Assembly: GCA_003508835.1 (NCBI GenBank)
Contig: PUFA01000072.1
Coordinates: 7,414,501-7,478,500, forward strand
Direction of reading: 5' to 3'
Length of the DNA stretch: 64,000 nt
Source of the DNA: Eonycteris spelaea
Lineage: Eukaryota; Chordata; Mammalia; Chiroptera; Pteropodidae
Part shown: piece after piece, positions 21,931 through 32,253 of the stretch
Numbering within the stretch: the first letter of the stretch is position 1
How the letters are laid out: each line of letters starts with the position of its first letter
The notes under the pieces: model-generated
Seen by the model: only the letters and a program-made list of their open reading frames with translations
Database searches by the model: none
What the model was told of the DNA's origin: nothing
Program-made: the position numbers and the translations under genes

Positions 21931-22724
21931 GCAGGCCGGCCCGCACCTGTGCATTCGCAGCCTCCCAGGGGATTTGTCTGACCTGCCGAGAAGACACTGT
22001 CCGCTCTGGCCTGGCCGGAGATGGTGGCCAAACTGCGACTCTGGGATCACGGGGGCCGGCAAGGTGCCCTCCCCCGCGTTCTGGGGGCTGCCAGCTGAGC
22101 CAAGGGAAGACGAACAGCTCCGGTCCCCGCGGAGGGCTGATGCGTGTGGCCCGAGGGGGCCCGAGCCCGTGACTCTCTCGTGTTAGTCTCCACTGCAGAG
22201 CGATGGGCCGCGCGAAGTGGGGTGGCGGGGGACGTCCCGTTTCTCCTGGGGAGCTCGGCGTCAGCCGCCAGGGAGGAGGGAGACAGACGGGGAGGTTTTT
22301 CAGACCCTTTTGCCTGACTTCATAGGTCGGTTTTCTCTTCCTTTTGGATCGACCCGTCATTGTAGGTCTGCCACGTCGAAATTCGCACCTTCCCGAATTT
22401 CCTTGCTGGGAATCCCTCCGACAGTCTCCTGTGGTCCCACTCGTGTTCCGTCTTTCCTTGGAAGCCTGACCTGCTCCGCGGGCACCCCCCCCCACCCCCG
22501 CCCGCAGTTCCGTCTGCCAGTAAAGAGGACACCTTCCCATAGAAACGCACCAGGCGCTACAGGAAGTGAGTGCGGACAGTTCCGGGGAAAGCCCGGGTTT
22601 CTGATGAAGAGCTTGCACTGTGTCTGGGGGTGCCAAGTTTTCGGAGCCAGGATCCTGGGAAGGCTCCCGCCTCCAGCCCCCCTTCCTAACACAGAGGGCC
22701 GGAAGCAAAGTAAATGGGTTTCGA
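21931..22724. other. GC-rich unique sequence with high CpG
   Basis: CpG retention is high at 22030-22270. A frame of 275 codons on the minus strand overlaps others and shows no domain, so it is not called. Confidence 0.4.
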
Positions 22725-23115
22725 GGTGGGAAGCAAATTGGATTTTTAAAAAATGCTCCACTTCCAATGATCGGAGGGGTTATTCATAATCCCAGAGCAG
22801 AAAGTGTGTCTTGAAATCTGCGTCTTTGCGCGTTGACAGCCTCTCCCTAATGGGCAAGATCTCACGCATGATAGGGGCATAAAACACCACGCTGCTGGCT
22901 GCCTGTCTCGTAGGTGAGATGGGCCCAGGGCCAGGGGAACCCACTAGCCTCCCACACCCGCCTGCACTGGGCCAGCAGGTGGGAAGGAAGAGGCGGCACC
23001 AGGAGGCAGGGGGTTTGGAACGGAATGATCCTGCGAGCCGTAAGTTTTTGGAATGTCGCAAGGCATGCTCTGCAAAATACAAATTTCACGGCTGCTTTGC
23101 CGGGAAAGGGTTCCG
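22725..23115. promoter_or_regulatory. Candidate regulatory islands
   Basis: Two AT-richer blocks (22735-22905 and 23030-23110) contain 'ggatttttaaaaaatgctcc', 'ggttattcataatccc' and 'gccgtaagtttttgg'. TAATCC is the core of OTX/PITX-type homeodomain sites. Inference only. Confidence 0.25.
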
Positions 23116-23345
23116 TGTTCAAGCAAGTCTGGGAAATGCCACAGAGTCGAGCCCCTCCCAGAGAGGCCAAGCACCCACTAGCACCGTGAGAAGTCCGGCA
23201 GTGAGAAGTCTGGCAGGAAAAAGATGTGTCCACGTGGCTCTGCTCAGCCCAGTGGTTCCAAACTTGTTTGGTGCCAGAACCCTGTTTTCCCCCAAACCCA
23301 CACTTGACAGCCTGCAGAATCGACATTTCCCAGAACCCACGGCGG

Positions 23346-23698
23346 GATCAGTCTGCTAGGGCTCCCGTAACGAAGTCCCGCAGACTTTGTGGTTTAAACA
23401 ACAGAAATTTTTTTCTCCCAATTCGGGAGGCTGGACAGATGAGGTCAGGGCTGGTTTCCCCTACGACCTCTCGCCATGCCTTGTGGACGGCCTCGTTCTT
23501 GCTTTTCCTATTTGAGCATCTGTGTCCAGACGCCCCCTTCTTAAAAGGACATGGGTCGTCTTGGATCAGCATCGCCCCCTCATGTTACCTTTGTCACCTT
23601 TTTAAAGACTCTGTCTCCCAATATAGTTCCATCCTGAGGAACCGGAGGTTAGGACTTCGTCGTACGAATTTGGGGGAGACAGGATTCAGCCCATGACA
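23346..23698 (-). mobile_element. MLT1 LTR
   Basis: Begins 'tcagtctgctagggctcccg', then 'ggtttaaacaacagaaattt' and 'gaggttaggacttcgtcg', and ends 'ggattcagcccatgaca'. Complete ends and several internal deletions. Confidence 0.9.
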
Positions 23699-23849
23699 GT
23701 GCAGTGGATCGTGGCACTGTGACAGGACAGGTCCCTGGCAGGACCCTGGAGGGGCGGAAAGGTAAGTGCCCAGGTGCAGGGCATCGTGCCGCCCTGCCGT
23801 CCCCTACGACAGTAATGACCTTGACGGCCACCGCGCTCGCGAGGCCCTT

Positions 23850-24030
23850 GGCAGACACAGTCCTTTTCCATCCATCACTTAGTTCATGTGACCCTCGTGA
23901 CAGCTGGTGAGGTAGCAGGCCCCACCGTCCCCCGCATCACAGAAGGAGACACCTACGCCCAGAGAGCCTGAGTCACTGGTTTCAGGTCACCCAGTAAATA
24001 GTGGGGTGTAGAAGAAAACCCAGGTGGGCT
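23850..24030 (-). mobile_element. MIR SINE
   Basis: Reverse-complement MIR order: 'catcacttagttcatgtgac', 'gtgacagctggtgaggtagc', 'gaaggagacacctacgccca' and 'caggtcacccagtaaatagt'. Confidence 0.75.
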
Positions 24031-24784
24031 TAAAGAATCAGTTCGCAAGCCCTGGTGGCAGAAGGGCCCCCTGCACCCTGACATGGATGCTGCTGTAGTT
24101 GACAGCAGAGGCAAGTGCCATCACAGTTCAGAGGGCCCTGCCTCCCTGGAGCCTGAGCACCCACGGGAGGCATTTATCCCGACGAGTCTGGGCATGTGCT
24201 GGGGCCCACGCTCACCCCGCCAGCTTGGAGAGGAAGCCAAGTGGTGTCAGATAAGCCAGTCCTGCCGGATGCCCTAGGCACCTGCCTCTCAGAGCTGGAA
24301 GCCAGCCAGGAGGAGTGAGTTGCAGAACGCTTGACTGTCCATGGACCAGACCGGGAGAGAGAGGCCAGAACACAAAGCACAGAGCAATGCCAGCCCCACT
24401 CAGTGGCGACTGAGCAATTCAGGTGGGAGCAGATTGCTAGTGAGAGCAGAGAAAGCATTGCTCTCCTGCAGGAGAGGGTGGCAGCTGCTCTGCAGAACCT
24501 GGAAGCCAGCAGGCGTGCCTTCCCCTGGCCCATCCTGCCCTGGGCACCTGCGCTGTGTCTCCTCGGGGCCCCTTGGCAAATTTCCCTAACGAGACAAATC
24601 TCTGTCTTGCCAGGCTGGGAGACCTGTTTTCCATTTGATTCTTCCTGGTCAGAAGACGTGTGACCATAGGTATCTGGGCATAGTGCCCATGGTCCTGCCG
24701 TCCCCTCCTCCAGAATCCCTGGGCACTCCTGCTGGGCCTCTAGTCTGTGGTGCTTGGCACATAAGGAGCAACAGTCACTTGCAG
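24031..24784. other. Unique intergenic sequence
   Basis: No repeat or gene recognised. A 204-codon minus-strand frame (24174-24788) has no domain I recognise and lacks supporting splice context. Confidence 0.4.
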
Positions 24785-24975
24785 TCACTTGGAGAAAGAG
24801 ATTGGATTCCAGGCCCGCCCCCCCGCCACCACCCCTGCACCCCCGCTTCTGAGCTGTGGAGCCCGGGGCAGCATACTCTGAGCCTCAGGTGCATCGTTGC
24901 TAAATGGGGTTAATGTGAAGGTCATGTGAAGGTCCAATTAAAGGGGATGTAAAAAGTGCTTTGCAAACTGCAAAA
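24785..24975 (+). mobile_element. MIR SINE
   Basis: 'ctctgagcctcaggtgcatc', 'tgctaaatggggttaatgtg' and 'aaaagtgctttgcaaactgc' follow the MIR core and 3' order. The 5' part is interrupted by C-rich sequence. Confidence 0.65.
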
Positions 24976-25919
24976 TAGCAGAACAAATGATGGGTGTTAG
25001 AGTTCAGGAGGGTTAGCGAGAAGGACGATGGGTAGGAAAGCTGCCCGTGTCTGGCCGCTAGATAGGCAGCAGGGGACCACCTACGTGGAGCCCACAGGGG
25101 GCCATGCTGGGTGGGGCTCGCCCTGGCCTCCGAGGGGCCCGCCATTGGAGATCCATGGGAAGGACGCAGAGCCTCGTGTGCTCTGGGGCGATTCCCCCGT
25201 GCGTGAGGAACGTGTGCACCAACCCACGTCAGGGACACTGTCACATGAGCTATGGCTCACCGTGAGCCAGGCACGGGGGCCTCAGGCCCTCAGGGAAAGA
25301 AATTCTCTGCCAGGCTGCCGGGCGCCGTTTCCGCTTCCCAGAATGCTCTCTGACCCTGCGCAAGGACAGGGGCTGTGCCGTCCTTGGAATCCAGTGGGGA
25401 AGCTGTGCACGGGGTCTCCCTCTCGCTTTCCGGGGCAGCCCCACCCCCATGTCTGTGCCTCGGTTCTGGAACACTCCTCAAGATCGACCAGACTGGCTTC
25501 CTTAGGGCAGGGCGAGGACTAGGCTGATGAGAGGCACCCAGTATGCAAATGTGAGGGGCACGCACCCTCAGGTGTGCCCGCCCTGCAGTGGCACCAGCCT
25601 GTGAGTGAGGCCACCTTGAGGTTACTGTCCTGCGTGCCTCACTTGTCCCACCCGAGTCCTGGCCTTGCTTTTGGGAACCTCCTTTTCCAAGTGCTTTGCC
25701 CAAATGCCACCCACAGCACCCCATGTACCACCCTACCGTGATAGGTTGAAATCGATCAACTCACCTACCAAAAAGAAGACGGGCCTCTGCCCGTCCGGTG
25801 GCTCGGCCAGGCTTCAGGCAGGTCGCCGTGAAGACCTGGTGATGGCCAGGATTTGGTTTTACTTGGGAAAGAGGAGACACATCAAGAGCTCATCTTCAAA
25901 TAGCTGAATGGAGGTCACG
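24976..25919. other. Unique sequence, weak L2 resemblance in part
   Basis: The stretch 25310-25720 has L2-like phrases ('cagaatgctctctgaccctg', 'gggaacctccttttccaag') but is too diverged to annotate. No gene seen. Confidence 0.35.
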
Positions 25920-26212
25920 ATGGGTTGAGCGGTGCTCCCCCAAAATATCTGTTCACATCCTAACCGCCGAAATCTATGACTGTGGCCTGATCTGGAAAAG
26001 GGTCTTTGACGATGTAACTAAGTGAAGGATCTCAAAAGGAAGGAGATCGCCCTGGACTCAGGGTGGGTCCCGAATCCAATGACAGGCGTCACAAGAGAAA
26101 GTCGGAGGGAGATTTGAGACTCACACAGAAGCTGGAGGCCACGTGACGACGGAGGCAGAGGTCAGAGTGATGCAGCCATAAGCCTCCAGAAGCTCGAAGA
26201 GACGAGGAAGAC
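25920..26212 (+). mobile_element. MLT1 LTR, 5' two-thirds
   Basis: 'gggttgagcggtgctccccc', 'acatcctaaccgccgaaatc', 'gaaaagggtctttgacgatg' and 'ggaggcagaggtcagagtga' are in MLT1 order. The 3' end is replaced by the next LTR. Confidence 0.85.
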
Positions 26213-26395
26213 ATCATGGACCGAATGTTTGTGTCTCCCCCAAATCCATATGTTGAAGCCCTCTCTACCCCCCCCCCCCCAATGTGAGGGTATCAGGAGG
26301 TGGAGCCTTTGTGGGCTGATGAGGTCACAAGGGTGGGGCCCTGAGGAATGAGATTAGTGCCCTTCTGAGATTGCTTCCTCAATCCAGCTCTCCGT
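26213..26395 (+). mobile_element. Second MLT1 LTR, directly adjacent
   Basis: 'atcatggaccgaatgtttgt', 'atatgttgaagccctctc' and 'agtgcccttctgagattg' give a new MLT1 start in the same orientation as the copy at 25920. A 14-base C run (about 26268-26280) interrupts it. Confidence 0.85.
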
Positions 26396-26734
26396 GAGTA
26401 AGTAGCAGGACCCGGAGAGGCTCACAGTCAGTTTCCAGAATGCCCAGCAATGCCACTTACCTGTGAGCCAGGCCAAAACAAAGTCAACCTTCCTTTCTGG
26501 GAGGCTGAGCAATGAAATGGGACCCTGGTATCCGAGCTGGACCTTCTGGTGAAGGTTAGGCCGGAAGACCTGGAAGATACCTTTCAATCAAACAATCGAG
26601 AGTCTTAAACCTGCGTAGCCATTCGACCTGCCTGGGGCACAGGGACTCGATGAGAGGATGCGGAAGGAGCGCCACAGTTTGCACTTGGGAGCTCACCCTG
26701 CGTGGCAAGCTTTTGCATTTACTCTTCTTTCCTC
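26396..26734. other. Unique intergenic sequence
   Basis: Follows the second MLT1 and may hold its decayed end. Nothing else recognised. Confidence 0.35.
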
Positions 26735-26875
26735 CTTGCAAAGGACCCTTTAGATGGTTCCAGTATTCCATTAGCGTCCCATTGTGCAGAGGAGAAAACA
26801 GAGGCATGGAGCAGTCAGAGCCACGTCCAAGGTCACCCAGCTGGGAGCTGCACTGGCTGTGGACCCGGAGGCTGT
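26735..26875 (-). mobile_element. MIR SINE
   Basis: Reverse-complement MIR: 'gcgtcccattgtgcagagga', 'gaaaacagaggcatggagca', then 'ccaaggtcacccagctggga'. Confidence 0.8.
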
Positions 26876-27884
26876 GAGGATCATCTCTGGACTTTGCAGC
26901 TTTTTCCGCTCCTATGGAGGCTCAGTACGATGTCCTGTCCTCCGGCCATGGCCTGGCCTCCCAGGCCGGGTGGAGGGATGAGGAAATCCAGGTGTGGGGC
27001 CGGGGTCCCTAGGCATGGCCCCTCCCTGCTCTGGCTGGCCTGGCACATTTACGCAGAGCCTGCTCTCCCTCAGGGTGATTAGATGCGGCCTCCTCGGCAC
27101 CTTGCAATGCAGCGGGGGCGCTGTGGAGCAGAAGCTGCTGCAGGGGAGGGGAGAAAAGCCACCCTCATCTAGGGACCCCGCGGCCTCCACTCGATGGAGG
27201 GGAACATTTCCGCACAGGGAAGGAGAGCTCGGGCCCCAGGGAGAAGTGGGGGTGGGGGTAGTGGTGCTGCCTGAACACCTGCCCTCGGGGTGTGGGCTGT
27301 GGGGTCCACGCGGTCACCGATTCCCACATCATCTGGGATCAAAATGGACCAGCCTGTTTCTCTCTGCCTCCTCCGAAAACATTTACTCCCTCAGATGTCT
27401 TGTCCCTTTTCAAATTGTCCGCCTTCGCTCCTCTGTTCCTTTGGCCAGCCAGCATGGAAAATAAGGGGCTCATTGCCGCCCCCACCCCCCACCCCCGCCC
27501 ACAGAGAAGTAAAACCTCACTCCGGGTGCTGGGGCTGGGGCTGGGGCAAGGGGACGTCTCCAGAGTTGGCACATACATGTATGAATATTTAAATATGTAA
27601 TGTCAAGTGGCCGGGGCCGGGATGGGAGTTCGGACGTGTCAGTGGCCAGGAATGACCCAGTCAAAAGGTTCTCTAAGGAGCAATGGGCACTCTCCAGGCC
27701 CTGGCTGTGGACAGCTCTCCAGCTGGGGTGGGAGGGGGGGCGGTCAGGCCAATGATGGGCTGACCTGCCACCCTGCCCCAGACACAGCATCTGAGGCCTC
27801 TGAGGACTTGCGCCATTGGCTTCTGAAAGAGGCAGCCCCCACAGAGGTCGGTGCAGTAGCTTCACCCCCAGAAAAACAGGACAG
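26876..27884. other. Unique intergenic sequence
   Basis: Holds a run of GGGGCT units at about 27527-27550 (possible G-quadruplex) and a small AT-rich patch at 27583-27603 next to it. No gene recognised. Confidence 0.35.
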
Positions 27885-28305
27885 GCTCCCAGAGAAGCAA
27901 ATAAGCCAATTAGGAGCCCAGCCGGGTCTGGAGGCCCAGGCAGCACGGGCTCTCATCTTGCAAAGCACGGGCGGCAGCGCTGGCTGCCGGGGAGGTGCAG
28001 CGCGGCCTAATTACACACTCCTCAGACAGGCGGTGTCGAAAGATTAAAGGCATCAGACCAAGTGGCTCTCCCGCGGCCCCTCCCCCAGCAGCCCCGGCGG
28101 CTGCGTGAAGGCGATGAGGGTGCCAAGGTGGCGGTTAGGAAGATGCTTCTCTCCGGGCCCGCGCCTGCCTCCACCGCCCTCGCCTAGCGGCGGCGTGTCA
28201 GCATGGTGTCTCGGCAGCTTTGTCTGAGCGCCTCGGATTCATTTGCCTTTCTGTTGGCACAGCGGATGGGAGGGAGAAAACAAATTAAATACCTCTTCCT
28301 CAGCC
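27885..28305. promoter_or_regulatory. Candidate conserved non-coding element
   Basis: A repeat-free block with 'gcaaataagccaattaggag', 'gcggcctaattacacactcc', 'aaagattaaaggcatcag' and 'gaaaacaaattaaatacctc', set in GC-rich CpG-bearing sequence. Paired AATTA cores and GATTAAAG are homeodomain- and TCF/LEF-like. Function inferred. Confidence 0.35.
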
Positions 28306-28544
28306 CCACCTCCCTGCCCTGGCCATGCACGTCCTTCTCAAGACAGAAAACCCTCTCCTCTCTCTCTCTCTCAGCATTTGCTTTCCATCCTCAGTTTCTC
28401 CTTCTTGCTGTCTTAACTTCATTCTGCCCTTCCCACCTCTTCTTTAGTTCCTGCCTCTCTTTTCCTTGCCTCCTCAGGTACCCATCAGATCTCAAGGGAA
28501 ACGGAGCGACTGTGGGCTGCTTCTCCTGCCCCGTGATCTTTACA

Positions 28545-28740
28545 ATAATAACGGCAAGAATAGCAACCTGTTCCTGAATGCTTACGTCGTGCGAGTCCTG
28601 TGCGGAATGTGTCTTCTGCATTAGCTTATTAATCCTCGCCAGGCATTATCAGATTAGGAAACTGAGGCTCAATGGCTCTGTGGCTTCAGGCCACACAGTT
28701 GGCGTCAGGGTTATGAGCTCAGCTGTTGTCCACACAGGTG
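28545..28740 (-). mobile_element. MIR SINE
   Basis: Reverse-complement MIR: 'gcattagcttattaatcctc', 'agattaggaaactgaggctc' and 'ggccacacagttggcgtcag'. Confidence 0.8.
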
Positions 28741-28961
28741 GCTGCGGACCTGCTGCCCAAGCTTCAGCCCGGGGCACTGAGGAGGAGTGTCTGAAAGCAA
28801 GCCCGGAAGGCACCTCTGAGAGCCCCTCGACCAGACAGAGAAGGCTGGGCATCGGCGGGAGGGGGAAGCCAGGGTACCGGGATCCCCCTCCAAACCCTGC
28901 TGCCTTCCTGTCTGATGTGGAGGACCCTGCTGCAGTAGACCCTGGCTTATCAGCCTGGGCC
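28741..28961. other. Unique intergenic sequence
   Basis: No feature recognised. Confidence 0.35.
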
Positions 28962-29332
28962 GCAGAGACGGTGGGGCTTAAATGACAGACGTTTATCTCC
29001 CACAGTTCTGGAGGCTGGAAGTCCAAGGTCAAAGTGCCATCAACATAGGTCGCATACGGAGGCCTCTTCTCTGAGTTGGTAGGCGGCCACCCTCTTGCTG
29101 GGTGCTCATATGACCTCTTCTCTGTGCAGCCCTGAGGTGTGTGAGAGAAGTGGGCAAGAGAGATCGGGTGTCTCTTCTCATGAGGGCACTAAGCATCTCA
29201 TCGTGGGGCCCCACTCCTATGACCTCATCTAACTCAAACGACCACCCAAAGGCCCCATCTCCAAATACTGTGATGCTGGGGGTTAGGGCTTCGACATGAA
29301 TTTGGAGGGACACAATTCGGTCCACAGCAGAC
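28962..29332 (-). mobile_element. MLT1 LTR, 3' terminus trimmed
   Basis: 'tttatctcccacagttctgg', 'aggctggaagtccaaggtca', 'ggggttagggcttcgacatg' and 'acacaattcggtccacagca' follow reverse MLT1 order. The usual 'gggctgccataac' start is degraded. Confidence 0.85.
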
Positions 29333-29344
29333 CACCACCCCTGA

Positions 29345-29500
29345 TCAGGAAATGCTGGAGCAGGGCGAAGGTCAGAAACTCCTGACCGACCCACGCTTTC
29401 ATTACACAGGGAGGGGCTGGGGCTCTGAGAAGTCATGTGACGTGCCCAAGGTCAGCTGGAAGGATGAGACCACAGCCTGGCTCCCCTGCCCTCCAGCCTG
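29345..29500 (-). mobile_element. MIR SINE
   Basis: 'gggctctgagaagtcatgtg' followed by 'cgtgcccaaggtcagctgg' fits reverse MIR. The copy is short and diverged. Confidence 0.55.
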
Positions 29501-29839
29501 GGGCTCTGCAGCACCCCCTGCACCCCCGCTGTCTGCAGAGCGAGTTCTGTAAGACCCTCCCTGCGACAACCACACACCCAACTGCGACCAGGAGGAGAGA
29601 GGCAGAGAGGGGTTTGGAGGCTTTGGTGACGGCTTCCGCTTCCGGTGGCGTGCAGACGTGACTTGTGGTGTCTGGCGAAGGGTTCGCTAACGTCATTACA
29701 GCACGTCGCCTCCTGAGGACGGTGTCTGTGGGGAGAGGGGCGTGGGGGTGTGAAGGGGAGAAGCGGGGTGTGACACCCTCCTCCGTCTGGCCTTCCCCTC
29801 CTGCTTCTGTCTTCCTGCTGAGCAGCAGGCGGGATGGGA
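29501..29839. other. Unique intergenic sequence
   Basis: No feature recognised. Confidence 0.4.
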
Positions 29840-30215
29840 GGTTTAAACAGTGGCCATTAGAGAAAGGCAGGAGCGGCTTCGGCTAATGTGGAGTGACTCT
29901 ATTACCATAATAACTAACCACTTAATAACTGACTTCCCCACTAATCCTAATTGAAATACAGAATGATGTTTCCAGGTGGAGAGTGGCGGGCTCAGGTCTG
30001 AGCCGACGGCTCCGGGGGCTCCCTGGCTTCACGTGGCGAGACCGTGGGTCGTCCGGGGCATCCTGTTGGAATGGACCAAGGCAGCAGCTCTTGTGTGGCT
30101 GCCAGGAACCACAGCAGATGATAGATAAAAGCCACCAAAGGTCAGCTGGGAATAGAAAACTATTTATGCTAAATGTCACAGATAAACCCACAGAATGGGC
30201 CTCGGGTGGGGAGCA
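29840..30215. promoter_or_regulatory. Candidate conserved non-coding element with duplicated TAATAACT
   Basis: Repeat-free AT-rich block. TAATAACT occurs twice, at 29908-29915 and 29923-29930, one and a half helical turns apart, followed by 'cactaatcctaattg' and, downstream, 'gatagataaaagcc' and 'actatttatgctaaatg'. These are homeodomain, GATA and MEF2/FOX-like cores. Function inferred. Confidence 0.35.
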
Positions 30216-30904
30216 GAGGGTGAGGTGAGAAACTCTGGTCGCTGGTACCTGCCTCTTTAGGAGGGGTGGGTGGCATTGAGACGTGGCGGGTGTGGGAAGC
30301 CGGGAGGCGCTTGGTTTCCGGGCTCCCTTCAGCATCTGGAAGCAGATGCCTGTCAGCAGCCACAGGTGATTGGCCAGGCCAGCCGCCTGTCAAGGTTGCT
30401 AAGCAACCTGAGCAGCAAGGTCTGGAGAGTGATAACAGAGCTGGTCCACACGGCATCACAGAAGAGACCTGGGGTGTCTCCCCAAGGCAGGAGGGCGGTG
30501 GGGGGGGGTGCTGAGGGCAGGCATATTGCTCTCACTTACGCAGGGGACCGGGTCGCTCGGGTTTCCCGTGAATCCCTCTCGGTCGGCATGGGTGCGCCGA
30601 ACCGTCACCGAGATTTAATGGGAAACAACTGGACTGCGGAAGGTCGAGAGAGAGAGAGAGAGAGGACAGCGTGTTCCTCTTGGCGAGGCTCTCAGGCTCG
30701 CCAGTTTGAAAGACTCAGGAGGGCCCTGGCCGCGGGGTTCTTGGGTGCCGCTTCGGGGCTCAGCAGGGTCTGAGCCAAGTCCCAGAGGGCGGCGCCACCG
30801 AGGGAACCGGGTACCAACGGAACGATAGTGGCCTGTACTCCTCGACCTGGCCTGGCGGCCAGCCAGGGCCCCGCCGTGCAGCATCTTGGCTCCATCCATC
30901 CGCC
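30216..30904. other. GC-rich unique sequence with (GA)n
   Basis: A (GA)n tract lies at about 30645-30664 and a G run at 30499-30508. No gene recognised. Confidence 0.4.
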
Positions 30905-31225
30905 AAACAGGTTGAAAATATCCCCTGGAGGGTAATTAGCTGACAAAGGCCCCACCGGAAACGTTACTTGCTTACTCACCTGGGGATCGTTGGCTCTGCG
31001 GTTGAGGCAGAGGCTTAATTTCCGTGATTTTTCAGCTGCCCGCCCAGTCCCCGGACCGCCCCGGCCCTGGACCGCCTTGCCATTATATCGGTTGCTGTGT
31101 GTACAGGGAACACAAACACATTTTAATATCGGTGTAAGCAGACATAATTAGGAAGGTAAATCTAGCGGAAAAGGAAAACCACACAGGCAAAATGAATAAA
31201 TACCCCCTAAACCCTATCCTGGCGT
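30905..31225. promoter_or_regulatory. Candidate conserved non-coding element
   Basis: Repeat-free block with 'gggtaattagctgacaaagg', 'gaggcttaatttccgtgatt', 'acacattttaatatcggtg' and 'agacataattaggaaggtaa'. Several TAATTA cores occur within 300 bases and no coding frame is present. Function inferred. Confidence 0.4.
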
Positions 31226-31599
31226 CTTAAGTCAAGGAACAGGAGCGCAGACTGGTGGTTGGAAGTACCCGCGTCTCAGCCTGGCGCCGCATGTTGGGGG
31301 TGACATTATCATTTGAAGGGATGTCGGGGAGATAGCCCCCCGCCCACCCCCGTCATGGGGACAGAGTCACACAGCCCAGCAGTGCCCAGGGAGGCTCTCC
31401 CTCTCCCACTTTCTAGAGCCGCAACATGACTGGGAGGGAGGTGACATGGCTCAGATGGACCCATGGGAGTACAGGTCCCCGGCCGGTGGGCGGTGGACCG
31501 AGGTGGTGGGATGGGCGGAATTGGAGGACGGCTGGCAGGGGGCGAGTATGGGGCTCTGAGAGATTCTAGGAAGAGTTGGATTTATTTCCGTCATCGTTA
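31226..31599. other. Unique sequence with weak CTCF-like site
   Basis: CTGGCAGGGGGCGA at 31532-31545 resembles a CTCF core with about three mismatches. Nothing else seen. Confidence 0.25.
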
Positions 31600-32010
31600 G
31601 GTACGCCTTGGCAACTTATCCTACCCCAGCCCAGGGCTCGGCATGGGGGAGACAGCACCGAGGAGGCCATGATCGCTGCTTCCGGAAGCCGGGCGTGGGG
31701 AAGTCAACGAGCCCCAGGTGTTTATAGCATAGTAGAACTATTGCGTGAGAGAGGCTGGGAGCAGCAAGGGCATGGCTAAACCCCTAGGAGGATGGCAGCG
31801 GCGGGCAAGTGCTTCATAGGAGCAGTATTTGAACCTGACCTTCAGTCATCCAAGGGGATAGCTGGATTCTGAAAGGCCTGGGCCGGGAGGGAACAAGGAG
31901 AGGAGGCTGGAAAGGGAAGTTTGGGCCAGACGGTGAAGGGCCTCCAACACTGTGCTTAAGAAGTGAATTAAAAATTAATTCTGAAGGCACGGGAGAGTTA
32001 TTCACTGCTG
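31600..32010 (-). mobile_element. L2 LINE fragment
   Basis: The end 'agggctcggcatgggggaga' and 'gggccagacggtgaagggcc', then 'taattctgaaggcacggg' are the reverse complement of L2 phrases in the right order. Confidence 0.6.
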
Positions 32011-32094
32011 CTGAGAATGAGAAAATTCGGCCTGGGTTTTAGAGAGAACACTCCGGAAGCCGCGGGAGGATGCGCTAGACACAACATCCCCCGT

Positions 32095-32253
32095 CCTGGG
32101 CACGTCAGCGTCACCGGTGGGCTTGTGGAAACTCCGATTCTGGCCTCGCCCCAAAGTTTCTCCTTCGCCAGGTCCAAAATCTGCATCTCGAACAAGCTCC
32201 CAGGGAGGCCGATGCTGCTGCTCCCCGGGACCATGTGTTGAGAACCACAGCGT
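32095..32253 (+). mobile_element. MER20-like hAT-Charlie element
   Basis: 'cagcgtcaccggtgggcttg', 'atctgcatctcgaacaagct', 'cccagggaggccgatgctgc' and the end 'gttgagaaccaca' are in MER20 order. It inserted at the edge of the L2 above. Confidence 0.7.

Noticed and set aside
21881..22708. Open frame of 275 codons, minus strand
   Set aside because: CpG-rich unique sequence, no domain, overlaps several other frames.
23704..23775. Exon ending at a consensus donor (AAAG|GTAAGT near 23762)
   Set aside because: It follows an MLT1 end directly and no acceptor or conserved frame supports it.
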